From positions 15,167,628 through 15,231,627 of the forward strand of contig NC_089318.1 of the NCBI RefSeq assembly GCF_036669915.1: a stretch of DNA of 64,000 nucleotides, given 5' to 3'. Positions within the stretch are counted from its first letter, which is position 1, and every line of letters starts with the position of its first letter. Both the position numbers and the translations under genes were made by a program. This document shows, in pieces, positions 43,459 to 55,383 of the stretch. Source of the stretch: Pocillopora verrucosa. Lineage: Eukaryota; Cnidaria; Anthozoa; Scleractinia; Pocilloporidae. Under the pieces are notes generated by a model. The model was not told the DNA's origin and did not search any database. It worked only from the letters and a program-made list of their open reading frames with translations.

Positions 43459-46425
43459 ATGGTTGTCACAATCGACGCAATAGTGGATACTGATATGAAA
43501 TTCGTAGACAGAGTAGACGAGAGGCTTAATTGCCCGATCTGTAAGAAGGTTTTCGATGAGCCCTGGCAAACATCATGTGGACATCGATTTTGTAGGGATT
43601 GTCTGGAACGTCTTTTAGGGTAGGTAGAAATTTATCATTGACTACTTATTTCTTATACACTCCTGCTTTTCGTCCAAAATAAAATCACTTCAGAAAAATT
43701 GAAATTAGCTTTATTTAAATTTCTATTTGGCAGCTGAAAGTGTCCTTTACGGGCGTGAATGAACCATCACTTCCGAGTTACGTCCGACGCTTCCTCCAAC
43801 TCGGATGGGAAAAGCCATCTGGTTCTGTCCACATAAGAATAAGCGCTGAATGAAATAATTAATTGTACGGTTTTAGCTAACTTCGAATTTTCTCCTTCAG
43901 ACAAGAAGACCCAAGATGTCCGACAGACAGTGAATTAATTTCAAGACAGCAATCTTTTAGGGATAAATGCTGTGAGAGAGAAGTTCTTAATCTCCAGTGT
44001 TTCTGCCGATTTAATAACAAAGGCTGCGATTGGAAAGGGGAGCTCAGACATCTACGGGTAATTATTGAAATATTTCCATGCACCTTAATCGTACCCAAAT
44101 AGGGTGGCTTTGTGAACTTGCCTGCCTTCAACACTTAAAACGCGGCTTTTGGTTGAAATCAGCAAACTTTCGTGTAATTAACTCTAATTTTGCATGGTTA
44201 AGACGTACGTGAGGTGCATCTCGTCGCCGAAAGGTGCAAAATCTGCGAAAAACTGCTAGAAAGTACAATAACCTTGGCTGGTTACGCACGCAAACATGCT
44301 GCGAAATTTTCAATCAACGGTCTCGGCTAGAAATTTCTAGCAAACATGACAGCCTAAACAGGTGCTGAATTCTGATGTTGTGAGAGATTGCTGCCCGTGT
44401 AACGATGAGATTTAGAGATTGCTATTTAAAACTTTAAGACCATCCCAGACAAGCTCTTACAATTCATACAGTACGAGTGGCGTGACTTCCTATGCCTGAA
44501 ATAGCGAATAGAAGTAAAAAATAAAACAAAATTACAAGACAGAAAACATATTTATAATTAACTGTCATTTAAGCTCCGCGCTATTTATTTTAACAGACTC
44601 ATGGAGATAGCTGTCAGTATGGTAATGTGAAATGTCAAGCGTGCGGTGAAACTATGGAGAGAAGACAGCTCACGTTGCACGGGGAGCAAGATTGTATCAA
44701 CAGGGCTGTGGCCTGTACATACTGTGGTGGTGAAGTTCGGCATAGCAATATGAAGGTAAGTTGATCAGCTTCATATTTAAAACAAAAAAAACTATGCAAA
44801 ATCTGTATCTTTAAGAAAGCGATATGGATTCACACTGACATGCTCGACGTTTGTCTCCTAATATGAAGACTGTAGAGAAATGCCAGATGATGTTCACGTC
44901 AGCACATACAAGTACATGAAGTTTATATTTTCGAATTATACATCAATTTGGTTTGGTCTGGTATGAACAAGGCATATCGTATCGTATCGTTTATACTGCA
45001 TAAAAGCTCAACTTGACCTCAACTTATATTTAATATATTTTAAAGGACCATTTGGATGTCTGCCCTAAGTTTCCAATCCAGTGCTTTTTGAACTGTGGTG
45101 AAGAAGATATACCAAGAGACATGATGGAAGAACACGTGACCACACGCTGTCTTAAAGCTGAACATCTATGTCCTTTCAGTGTTCATGGCTGTGAATTTAA
45201 GGTTAGTTATTTACTTTTTGTCCATTTTGTTTGATCTTTCGTTCCGATATATGATTTAGTGTCTGAGCGAACAAGGACCTAAGAGCAGAAAATAGCGTAT
45301 CAGACCCAATATAAAAACCTACTTATGTAATTTGTATTACCACGATCAAAATCAGCTTTTCTTTTTCTACAGGGCACTACACAAACAATCGATCAACACA
45401 TTGCTGAGAATATCGAGTCACATCTTGAAATGATGAGCTATTCAAGCCATGAATGTAACGAGAAGTCAAAACAGATAGAAGAGAAGATATATCGTCTAGA
45501 ACAAGAAAAGAGTGCTTTGGAACATCAACTACAAAATCAAGCAGAGGTGTTGGCAGCTGCAAGACAAAACATACAAACGCAACAGACAAAATTTTCCCAC
45601 GTAGAAAACTCCATCATCGAACAAAAGAGGACAACTGAGAAACTTCTTGCCGATTTGAAGGTTTTTGAGGCATCTAGAACGAAAGGGGATGTTGTCTCTT
45701 CTCAGATGGAAGAAATAATGAATACTCTGCGAGAACACGAGAAGGAGATGAGCAGTCTTCAGGGTGAAGTGGCTCGTTTGAAATTATCCCCTGCCACGCC
45801 GAAAGGTGCGAGTAACTACCGTCCAAAGTCTGACGTATCTGTCACTCGTGCATCCGAGCGCCGGCTGGACAGGAATGAGCACCAACTAGCTCTGCACGAC
45901 ATTCAATTGTCTGATCATGATATGCAGATTCAAATGCTGGAGGCTACATCGTATAATGGCACTTACTTTTGGAAGATCGACCGCTACAGCCAACGCTTCC
46001 AAGAGGCTGTTACTGGGAAGACTGTATCTATTTACAGCCCTCCTTTCTATGTAGGACGGTTTGGGTACAAAGTATGTGCTCGTCTCTACCCCAATGGAGA
46101 CGGCATTGGCAAAGGAACGCGTTTGTCAATGTTCTTTGTTGTCATGAGGGGTGAATACGATGCTTTATTACCTTGGCCGTTTCTCCAAAAGGTCCACTTT
46201 CGACTGATAGACCAGGACAGGATTCGGGACGCGTATGATGCGTTTCGCCCTGAGCCTAACAGCTCAAGCTTTAAAAGACCCACATCAGACATGAACATAG
46301 CATCTGGCTGCCCGACGTTTATTTCTCACATGGAACTGAGGCAGGGTGGCTATATTCGGAACGATACAATGTTTATTAAAATAACTGTAGATACCGCTGG
46401 TCTGCAAGGAGATATGTGGCAGTAA
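43459..46425 (+). CDS. TRAF3-like RING/zinc-finger/MATH adaptor, copy 3
   Basis: Exons 43459-43619, 43901-44057, 44597-44755, 45046-45201 and 45373-46425 give 561 residues, the same length and phases as copy 1. RING: CPIC, CGHRFCRDC and CPTD. Fingers continue through CQACGETMERRQLTLHGEQDC and FLNCGEEDIPRDMMEEH. The coiled coil is slightly altered (KQIEEKIYRLEQEK) and the MATH domain differs from copy 1 at only three positions in its last 185 residues (KTVS, GTRLS, TAGL). No stop or splice defect is visible, so I take it as functional. An orphan RING exon 1.4 kb upstream (42070) could splice to its exon 2 in phase. Family role as for copy 1. Confidence 0.92.
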
Positions 46426-48231
46426 ATCCTTGCCTTTTGCAACCTCTCAGGTCTTACATAAGACCTAAGTGCCTGGAACAGACAAAACCTTAGCCCAACG
46501 GTTTTTGTGGCTTAATCGTGTGCAAAATTTGCATGGTGCAGTTTGTTGTTATCTATTATCCTGAAATGTGGATATGTCATTTATTGCTTGAAAAACCAAG
46601 CTCCCGAGTCAATCTTAAATTATTTGGATATCTTTTGTAATATAATATCAGTTAGTTTTCAGGCACTAGCGAAAGTGGCTCGTGTAGGTCCATGAAAAGT
46701 TACCTGAATTATAAGATATTTATAAAGTGTATTCGAAAGGCAAAAAACATAGTATTTATTTATGGAAAGAAAGTTTATGGAAACAAAGAAATAAATATTC
46801 AACTTCAAAGTCCAAAATGTAATTTATTTCAGATAAATTCATTTTCAGTGGGCAACATTAGAAACAACCTTTTTCCAAAACATGTGCTTTAACAGTGACC
46901 GATTACAGAGACGTTTTTCCCTGAAGAAAATGTGTCATCTAAAAATGAGTTTTTGGAAAAAAATATGATATAATATTTATAACTTCAAATATAATGAGTT
47001 GTGTTTTTAAAGCGGCCTGGATAATATTTATAACACTTTATATTTCTTATGACTCTTAGATAATGTTAACTGTATATTAAATGTACAACTGGATATTTAT
47101 TTATTATTTGTAAATTTGTATATAGCTAAAAATATACAAATAAATCGTTTTGAAAGAATATTGATATGAAAATTGACACAAAATAAAAGAGAAGTAAGGA
47201 TACATTCACGACAACTTTGATTCGGTATTTCAAACTCATTATAGTACAAGGTGTGTTGTGAATTTTCCAAAGACGTTATGAGTGAAAGAGTGTGGCTCAA
47301 AACCATCCACTTCGTCGTGTTGAGTAGCCTCAAAAATCTTGAAAGCTGGGGCACCTGGGGTCTTACCTCCTTGCCCTTGAAAGGTCGGGAAAAGTTTGAC
47401 AGGTCTCAGGTGAGAGGAAAGACAGCATAATCCGCCTAGACCTTCATTTAGGGGGAAGTTAGGATTTTTCAGCATTATGTTGTAACTACTTCATCTCGTT
47501 GAGAAAAAAATCAGCTCATTTTGTTTACTGGATCCCTTCCGCTTAGCTTTTGCCGTCTTCTGATTAAAGCTACCAAAATATATCATGAGAAAGAAAGAGA
47601 GTCTACCTGGTTACGTTGTAAAGCAATGGTCCACACGGGAGAGAGGAGAGCTTGCGTCATGTACGGAATGACAAAAACAGCCTAGATCTTTAGACACATG
47701 AGGAGATATGGGCTTTGATAGTCTGGAAATAAGTAAAGGCCCTGGACTGGGCCTAGTGAATTGGTAAAACCTAATGGATCAGTTAGCTCATGTACAGGAC
47801 ATAACAAGGAAACAAATTAGCGGTGTAACCCTTCTAATATCAAGAGATTGCAAGCGCCTAATTAGAAAGAGAACCAACGAGTCATGGGATGATCAGAGCT
47901 AATTCCAACTAAAATTACTTTAGACTAAATACTCTGTTATACAGCTACACTCCAACTAGTGAAGTTGATGACGAGAGAAAATATGCATGTACTTGTATGA
48001 CATTTTGCGTATGAAAGGTACTTCAGCATAATAAGTGACTAAAAAGGTTGGAGCTTACAATATTAACTGTTAATGAATTATGGGAAGAATCGTCTTGGTG
48101 AGATTAACGACATTTGTTTAAAAGACTTTATCATTGGCAGAACAATCTAGCCATGAAAGAACGTTCATGAAATTACTCATATGGACATCCCCAGCGGTCA
48201 ATGACCTGCAGCAAGGGGCGGTACTTGTGCA

Positions 48232-48425
48232 ATATTAGTATAGGTAATCACATGATTTCGAGTGCAATTTGGAAAAAATAAGCACGAGTAAATTTTTTAT
48301 TAAATATTAAATTTCAGACTAACGAGTCCGTAGGGTGAGTGCAATTTGCGGTCTTTGAAAAAATTAACGAGTGCTTATTTATTCCAAATTGTACGAGAAA
48401 AATCATGTGATTACGTGTTAATAAT
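48232..48425. mobile_element. MITE-like insertion, copy of 33058-33232
   Basis: Same ends (GGTAATCACATGATTTCGAG and AATCATGTGATTACGTG) and the same position in the spacer as at 33058, with a small extra AT stretch (TATTAAATATTAAAT) inside. It was therefore present before the two spacers separated. Confidence 0.65.
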
Positions 48426-49309
48426 GTACATGAAAAATACGAGATAGCTTATCATAGTTATGCAGAAGCAAAGCGCGCGCATCAAGTGCAAAAAAATCCT
48501 TTTTCTTGTCACTAGTGACTAGGCTATGAGGACGATCACCAAAGGTTATCTAGGATGCATAAAATGGAACTTTTTTCTCCTTTGGTAGACATAAGGACTC
48601 AAAAAAAAGCGTTTCAGCTTATAGGATAAGACTAAAAGAATGGAGGCCTATGCTAAACAAAGAGGTTCTGATATCAACACAGCCCAAACCCAACGCACCG
48701 ACACCGATCGCAGTCAATGCAAACCCACTTAAATTTGTAGACTACAGGCCAGTAATATACGTTGACCACTGGACAGACAGATCGTATGTCTATTATTATC
48801 ATTATTATTGTTAAAATAACAACTACCACCTAGTAGTCGAATTACTTGTTCAGGATACATAATTTACATTAATTTAAAAAGCATATGTTACAAAAATATA
48901 AATCGTATAGTAAAAATTTAAATATAAACAATTAAAAATATTAATAAAAATAATCCTACTTTCAAAGGAATCCTACGTTTCAAAGGAATTGCCAATGGTC
49001 TCAATTACAGTGACCTCGTTTGGTTTCCTGGCACAAAAAGATTTCAAATAAAGGCCTGGAAAGCTGGTTGTGCTTTGGCTACCTCCTACGTGGAATTAAA
49101 ATCAGTGTTTCTGCTGACCTAGTGTATACAGTTTATCTTCTTGTGAATTCATTGTTTCTATGGTGATCTCGACCATCCCCATCACTCATTTGTCGATCGT
49201 TGGCTGACCGTAGGTTTAAAAATGCGTATGACCATGTCATAGGGTGATCCTACATGTTGAGACGAGACGTATTCACCGATACGTCCCGGGGGAAGTAAAA
49301 AAAAAAAAC

Positions 49310-50340
49310 GCATTGATACTATATGCCCCCATTTTCCCGTCATTTAGAGCGAGTAGTAGTAGTAGTTCCTTTTTGTGCGACATCATGTAAGGGCAAGGAA
49401 AGGGAGAATACTCGCCAACTAAATATTTAATTGAGCTGGGCCAAGGATCTTAATCAACGGCAGGATGCCCCAAGATTTGTAAGATTTTCCTGCTGGTTAC
49501 TAATTTGAAAATACCTTTTGCACTGTGTATGAAAAAAAAAATCCCTAAGAGTCCCTTACTCTTATCTCAAGGAGACACCATATCCGGCGCGTCTAGGTAC
49601 TATTGTTATTTACTTCCCCGACGTAACTCAAACGGGATGTTATGAAAATGACGCAGGTTCCAAAACATAGATGAGAGTATTTTTACTCTGTATACAGAAA
49701 GACACCAACAGTTTCCTATTTCAACCACGGGGAAGCACCATATTCAGCGTGCCTAAGTTCATTTCTCTGACGTATCTCAAGGGGAACTTGATTGATTGAT
49801 TGATACTATAAGCCCCCATTTTCCCGTCATTTGAAGCCAACAGTTTATAGTTAATCATTTGGTTTTTTTCTGTGTGTGACATCATGTAAGGGCAAGGAAA
49901 GGGATAATACTCGCAAATGAAATCTTTATAGAGCTGAGCCAAGTATGGATGCCTCAAAATTTCGTAAGATTTTCCTGCTGGTTACTAATTTTATGATACC
50001 TTTTGCACTATGTACGAAAAAAAAAACCCCATAGTCCCTTACTCTTATCTCAGGAAGACATCATATCCGGCGCGTCTATAAGGTACATTTGTTACTCACT
50101 TCCCTGATGTAACTCAAACGGGATGTTATGAAAATGACGCAGGTCCCAAAACACAGATAAGAATATTTTTACTCTGTATACAGAAAGACACTCAGAGTTT
50201 CCTATTTCAATCGCGGGGAAGTACCATATTCAGCATGCCTAAGTACTTTTGTTGTTCATTTCTTTGACGTAACTCAAACGGGACTATACGCACGTCACTG
50301 TGACGCACAGACGAGACTATTTCGTCGGACACGTGCAATT
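49310..50340. repeat. Two tandem copies of a spacer module
   Basis: 49310-49790 and 49805-50340 both run from GATACTATA...CCCCCATTTTCCCGTC through GGCAAGGAAAGGG, a GTAACTCAAACGGGATGTTATG block and CAGTTTCCTATTTCAA-type end. Single copies occur at 25100-25600 and 35285-35830. GATTGATTGATTGATAC sits at the junction near 49790. Confidence 0.75.
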
Positions 50341-51409
50341 ATGCCGTCGCCTTCTGATGGGATTTTTCCGATCAAGAGAAGGTAATAATTACTGGAAGGT
50401 TTAAGATTTTAATATTGTATGCGTCGCTATATATACATATAACCAGAAGGGCTCGATTTTAGCAAAGTTTCAAGGCCGAGACTGAGATTTTCGTACAGCA
50501 TCGACGATCTTCCCCGGTTAGACAAAGACGTCAGTTTTTGTTGGAGTTGTAAACTCAAATATGCAAGGAATCAAGTCATACAGGTTGGACTGAAGCAGAA
50601 GCTAAGTTGCAGACCAAATTTTCCAATTTTCCGTAATCTCAAATGAAAAAAAATTGCCTTGCTAAGCAGGTCAGATTAGGATATCAGCATGTAACAAACC
50701 ATTGCGTGCTACGACAAAATAAACCTGAAATGTCAGTAGAGTGAGTCGAATTACTTCCAACTGTGTAACAGCACGCGTTGTCTTCCAAAATCTGGATCAA
50801 TAAAAGATTATCAATCGCCTAAAATGGATATCAACCAGCAGTTATATCATCGTTGTTGACCTTTGATCAACTATGATGATCTGACGGTCTCTGGATAGTT
50901 GAAAATACTCGTCCATTAAATAAGACAGCTTGACCCAGTATGTCACGATGTTTTTCCATGAAAACTTTTTGACATTTTGTATATATTTTGTGCCTTTCCA
51001 CAAAAAGAAGATATCTAAAATTGGGGAAGAAAATCAAGCGAATTCCCCTATTTCTCCCTCAGGGAAAAACCTTGCTCGTCGTTTCTAAGAACTTTTGGTA
51101 TTCATTTCCTTGGGTTATCTCAATCTTGATGTCACGAAAGTGACGCAGATAACAACGCACACCATGAATAGCATCCCCGCTGGTATGTAAACTGTGATGC
51201 AAAGAGCTTCACTTGAAATACCTAAGGGAACTGTGTGAGCAGGTAATAATTACCGAAGAAGTTAAGATATGCTAGATGTATACGGTATATCATTCCACAG
51301 TTCACAAAAGAGGCATGACTTTAACAGATTGCAGGTTTAAACAGTTCCTTTTTTTTCAGCACTCAAAATTTGATCCGGCCATATTAGGCCTTGAATTCTT
51401 ACCGAAGCA

Positions 51410-51916
51410 GCTTAAACTGACCTTATCCCGTGGGCAAAACTCTCTCGGTTTCCGCAATCTCAATTGACAAAAAGATGCTGTGCGAAGCAGGTCACGCTGT
51501 GATAATTAAAACATACTATTAACAACTAATCCGACCTGACATGTCACCAGAGCGAAGATGAATTACGTAGATGTGCGTAGTAACATGCACGTAAGGATAA
51601 TCAGTTCCCTCAATTTGATACAAATAAGCGGTAATACCATGATTGTTAGTAAAATATTCTTTCAGTGCCCTTAATTACATATGTTTTCCCACATAAGCTA
51701 AATTTGCTGATACATCGTTTCGTGCAACATGCACGTACTGTCATTGCGTGAGCGCTTGACATATCTTGACCTTTCCGATTCCAATGTACTGATTACGTCA
51801 TTTGTAACGATTACACAAGCGAAGTCATTTGTTGAACGAGTATGGACCTTCAGCAAAATTTCTAAACAAGAATCTCTTATCAGATAAGCAGAATAAAAGC
51901 GTTTCTGAGGTATACC
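51410..51916 (+). promoter_or_regulatory. Type B upstream module of orphan RING exon 3
   Basis: Same blocks as at 37118 and 41645, CRE-like TTACGTCA at 51793-51800. Confidence 0.45.
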
Positions 51917-52060
51917 ATGGTTGTCATAGTCGACGGAAAGTTAGAAACAAAATTCGTCGACGGACTTGATAAGGGGCCCAAATGCCCGATCTGCAAAAGC
52001 ATTTCCGATGAGCCCTAGCGGACATCGCTTTTGCAGAAACTGTCTGGAACTCCTTTCTGG
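51917..52060 (+). pseudogene. Orphan type B RING exon, deletion and stop
   Basis: Begins MVVIVDGKLETKFVDGLD, CPIC, SDEP, then TAG. Compared with the intact exons, bases covering the TSCG part are deleted just after the stop (from CCC TAG to CGGACATCG), and the later Cys residues fall out of frame. The donor GTATGT at 52061 survives. No exons 2-5 follow before the next type B module. Confidence 0.75.
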
Positions 52061-52755
52061 GTATGTATAAAGTCTATTCTTTAACTGCATAACTCTCTTC
52101 CGCCGAAAATTAGGTAGGTTGTTAAAAATGTAATACCTTTACCCTTTGAATTTATGTATTTATTGTAGTGATAAATTTTATCCAACTAGATAAGGCCTTG
52201 AGTTTTTTTGCTGAAGTAGTTTTAACATTAATATACAAGGAAACCCGCGGGAGACCTTATCCCGTAGACAAAACTCTCACGATTTCTGCAGTCTCAATTG
52301 ACAAAAGATGCTTTGCGAAGTAGGCCACGTTAGGATGATTAAAACATACTATTAACAACTAATCCGACCTGACTCGTCACTAGAACGAAGTTGAATTATG
52401 TAGAGATTGCGCAGTAATATGCTCGTAATGTCATTAAAAGCCTAGATCGACTTAGTGAAGGATAGTCAATTCCCTCAATTTGATACAAATGAGCGGTAAT
52501 ACCGTAATTTTTATTAAAATATTCTTTCAGTGCCCTTAACGATATATGTTTTCCTAAATAAGCTAAATTTGCTGATACATCGTCTGATGCATTGCGTAAT
52601 CCTTTAAATATATTTACTTTTCTATTGCAACATTGACGTCATTTAGCGATTACATAAGCAAAGTCATTTGTTGAACGAGTATAGCTCTTCAGCAAAATTT
52701 CTAATCAAGGATCTCTCATTAGAAAAGCAGGATAAAGGCCTTTCTGAGGAAAAAC
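52061..52755 (+). promoter_or_regulatory. Intron-like remnant and type B upstream module of TRAF copy 4
   Basis: From about 52180 the type B module repeats (TAATCCGACCTGACTCG, GTCATTTGTTGAACGAG). CRE TGACGTCA at 52634-52641, about 115 bases before the ATG. Confidence 0.45.
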
Positions 52756-52903
52756 ATGGTTTTCAAAGTCGACGGAAAGTTAGAAACAAAATTCGTCGAC
52801 GGACTAGATGAGAGGCTCAAATGCCCGATCTGCAAAAGCATTTTCGATGAGCCCTGGCATGTGGACATCGCTTTTGTGGAAACTGTCTGGAACTCCTTTT
52901 AGG
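52756..52903 (+). pseudogene. RING exon of TRAF copy 4, frameshifted
   Basis: Reads KLETKFVDGLDERLK, CPICKSIFDEPW, then a 7-base deletion (GACATCA compared with the other exons) puts CGHRFCGNC out of frame and the frame ends at a TAG near the exon end. The donor GTATGT at 52904 is intact. Exon 2, which carries the last RING ligands, is absent from the following intron sequence, which passes directly from intron-1-like to intron-2-like sequence. A RING-bearing product from this exon is therefore excluded. Confidence 0.8.
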
Positions 52904-53254
52904 GTATGTATAGAGTCTATTTTTTAACTCTTTTTCGCCGAAAATTAGGTAAATTCTACCAAACAAAGCAACCCAGACTAGTCACGCATGCTAATATGTT
53001 GCGAAATCGACACGATCACGGTCTCGGCTGAAGTATTACGCAAAGGTCACACGTAACTTCAAAACTAAGGAGTTGGATTTCAAGCGGTAAATCTATGATA
53101 TTCAAATGCAAACAGTAACGTGACCTCGCCAAAAATCTAAAGGTGTAATAGCCTGCAGGCAAGTGATTGTGAACCAGCGGGGAAAATAAAAAAAACCATC
53201 AGGAGGCACAGAAGTCAACAGTTCTTCAATGTTCCACACTCTTTGTTTTAACAG

Positions 53255-55383
53255 TTACACAATTTTAGCTGTCAGTACGGTGATGTGAAATGTCAAGCCT
53301 GTGATGAAACTGTGGAGAGAAGATACCTCAATATGCACAGGAATCGTGATTGTATCAACAGGGATGAGGCATGTACTTACTGTGGTGGTGAAGTTCGGCA
53401 TAGCAAAATGAAGGTACAATTATTAACTCCGTGGAAAAGACAAAACATAAGCAAATGCAAAATCACCATAACTAATTAACTAATGGATTAGCTCTGACAC
53501 GCTGCTAGACGTTTGTCGAAACTGACGCAAGGTCCGATACACAACTATTTACTTTGATAACAAACTGTCAGATTCGGGTCTATTTACCATTGTCATTCTC
53601 GCACTTCACTTCGGTTATTTCACTGGACAATACACCTACATCTATCAGCGTAGTGAAGCGTGACATGACTGTTGCAAAACAGTTCAATTTCGTATGGAAG
53701 TAGCTACATTAACGATCTCGTATTAAAGCTCAACTTGAACTCAACTTGTATTTATGTCTTTTAAAGGAAAATTTGAATGTCTGCCTTAAGTTTCCAATCG
53801 GCTGCATCTTAAACTGTGGTGAAGAATGTATTCCAAGAGACATGATGGGGGAACACTTGACCGCACGTTGTCTTAAGGCAGAACATATGTGTCCTTTCAG
53901 TGTTCATGGTTGTGCATTTCAGGTTAGTGGATAAATCCGTCTATTTGGTCTATCTTGTTGGAGATATTTTGCAAATGAGATACTGAAAAAAAAAAGGGGT
54001 AGGAGTTTCTAAAAGATACAGTGAGCCGAAATTTGTACTTTACAAAGGCAAAAAAGGATTTATTATTATTATTGAGTGAAAAAAAACATTGAATAGTAAA
54101 AAAGGGGAAACTATGGTCTGTTGGTAAAGGAAATAATCCTAAAATTTAAGAGCAAACAAGGGTCTACGAGCAGAAACAAACATCGAAAATGAAGATAAAC
54201 ATCAACATATGTGAGTTAAATTCTCAAAATCATAATCGCAAAGATACTTAGACGATTGTAATAATCTAAATTGACCGAATCTGATTATCGGATGATTTGT
54301 GGGACAAAAAAAAAATTATTTATACACTCTCTACAGGGCACTAAACAAATAATCGATCAACACGTTGCCGACGGTATTGAGTCTCACTTGGAAATGATGA
54401 ACCTCTCCAGTCATAAATGTGCCAAGATAACAAAACAAATGGAAGAGAAGATATGTCGTCTAGAAAAAGAAAAGAGTGCTTTGGAAAAGCAACTTCAAAA
54501 TCAAGCAGAACAGGCAGCAGCTGCAAGACAAAACATACAAACGCAACAGACAAAATTGTCCCACGTAGAAAATTTCATTCTCGAACTAAAGAGGACAGCT
54601 GAGAAACTGCTTGCTGATTTGAGAGTTTTTGAGGCATCTGGAACAATAGAGGATTTTGTCTCGTCTCAGATGGAAGAAATAATGAAAACGCTGCGAGAGC
54701 ATGAGAAGGAGGTGAACAGTCTTCAGGGTGAAGTGGCCCGTTTGAAGTTATCCCCCGCCACGCCGAAAGGTGCGAGTGATTACCAACCAAACCAAGGTGT
54801 GGGTCTCGCAAGTGAGTATGAGCGCCGACTAGACAGGAATGAGCACCAACTGGCATTACACGACATTCAACTGTCCGATCAAGATATGCAGATTCAAATG
54901 CTGGAAGCTACGTCGTATAATGGTACCTACATATGGAAAATCGACCGCTACAGCCTTCGCTTCCAAGAGACTGTTGCTGGAAAGACTCTATCTATTTACA
55001 GTCCTCCTTTCTATGTAGGTCGATTTGGGTATAAAGTATGTGCTCGTCTTTACCCCAATGGAGACGGAATTGGAAACGGAACGCATATGTCAATATTCTT
55101 TGTCGTCATGAGGGGTGAATACGATGCTTTATTACCTTGGCCGTTTCTCCAAAAAGTCCACTTTCGACTGATAGACCAAGACAGGATCCGGGACGTGAAT
55201 GATGCGTTTCGCCCTGAGCCTAACAGCTCAAGCTTTAAAAAACCTACATCAGACATGAACATAGCATCTGGCTTCCCGACTTTCATTTCTCATATGGAAC
55301 TGAGACAAGGTGGCTATATCCGGAACGATACTATGTATATCAAAATAAAAGTTGATAGCTGTGGTCTGCGAGGAGATGCGTAG
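53255..55383 (+). CDS. TRAF3-like copy 4, RING-less body (zinc fingers, coiled coil, MATH)
   Basis: Exons 53255-53413, 53767-53922 and 54337-55383 are open and join in phase. Exon 3 reads FSCQYGDVKCQACDETVERR and CTYCGGEVRHSKMK, exon 4 FPIGCILNCGEECIPRDMMG, exon 5 has the coiled coil (MEEKICRLEKEKSALEKQL) and a full MATH domain ending VDSCGLRGDA. It is more diverged than copies 1-3 (YIWKIDRYSLRFQETVAGK, GNGTHMSIFFV), so it is the oldest or least homogenised. First in-frame ATG in exon 3 is at 53285; the real start is unknown. If expressed it would be a RING-less TRAF, comparable in layout to vertebrate TRAF1. Absence of stops over about 450 codons argues for selection, but a recent loss of the RING cannot be excluded. 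Confidence 0.75.

Larger units (their letters stand above)
46426..51400. repeat. Downstream spacer of TRAF copy 3 (duplicated block)
   Basis: Parallel to 30237-37100 with differences: no 951-bp element (empty site about 47471-47486), no solo LTR (empty site about 50340), and deletion of the microsatellite region near 48480. Positions 50880-51390 match 40330-40860. Small open frames here are in repeats. No gene recognised. Confidence 0.75.
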
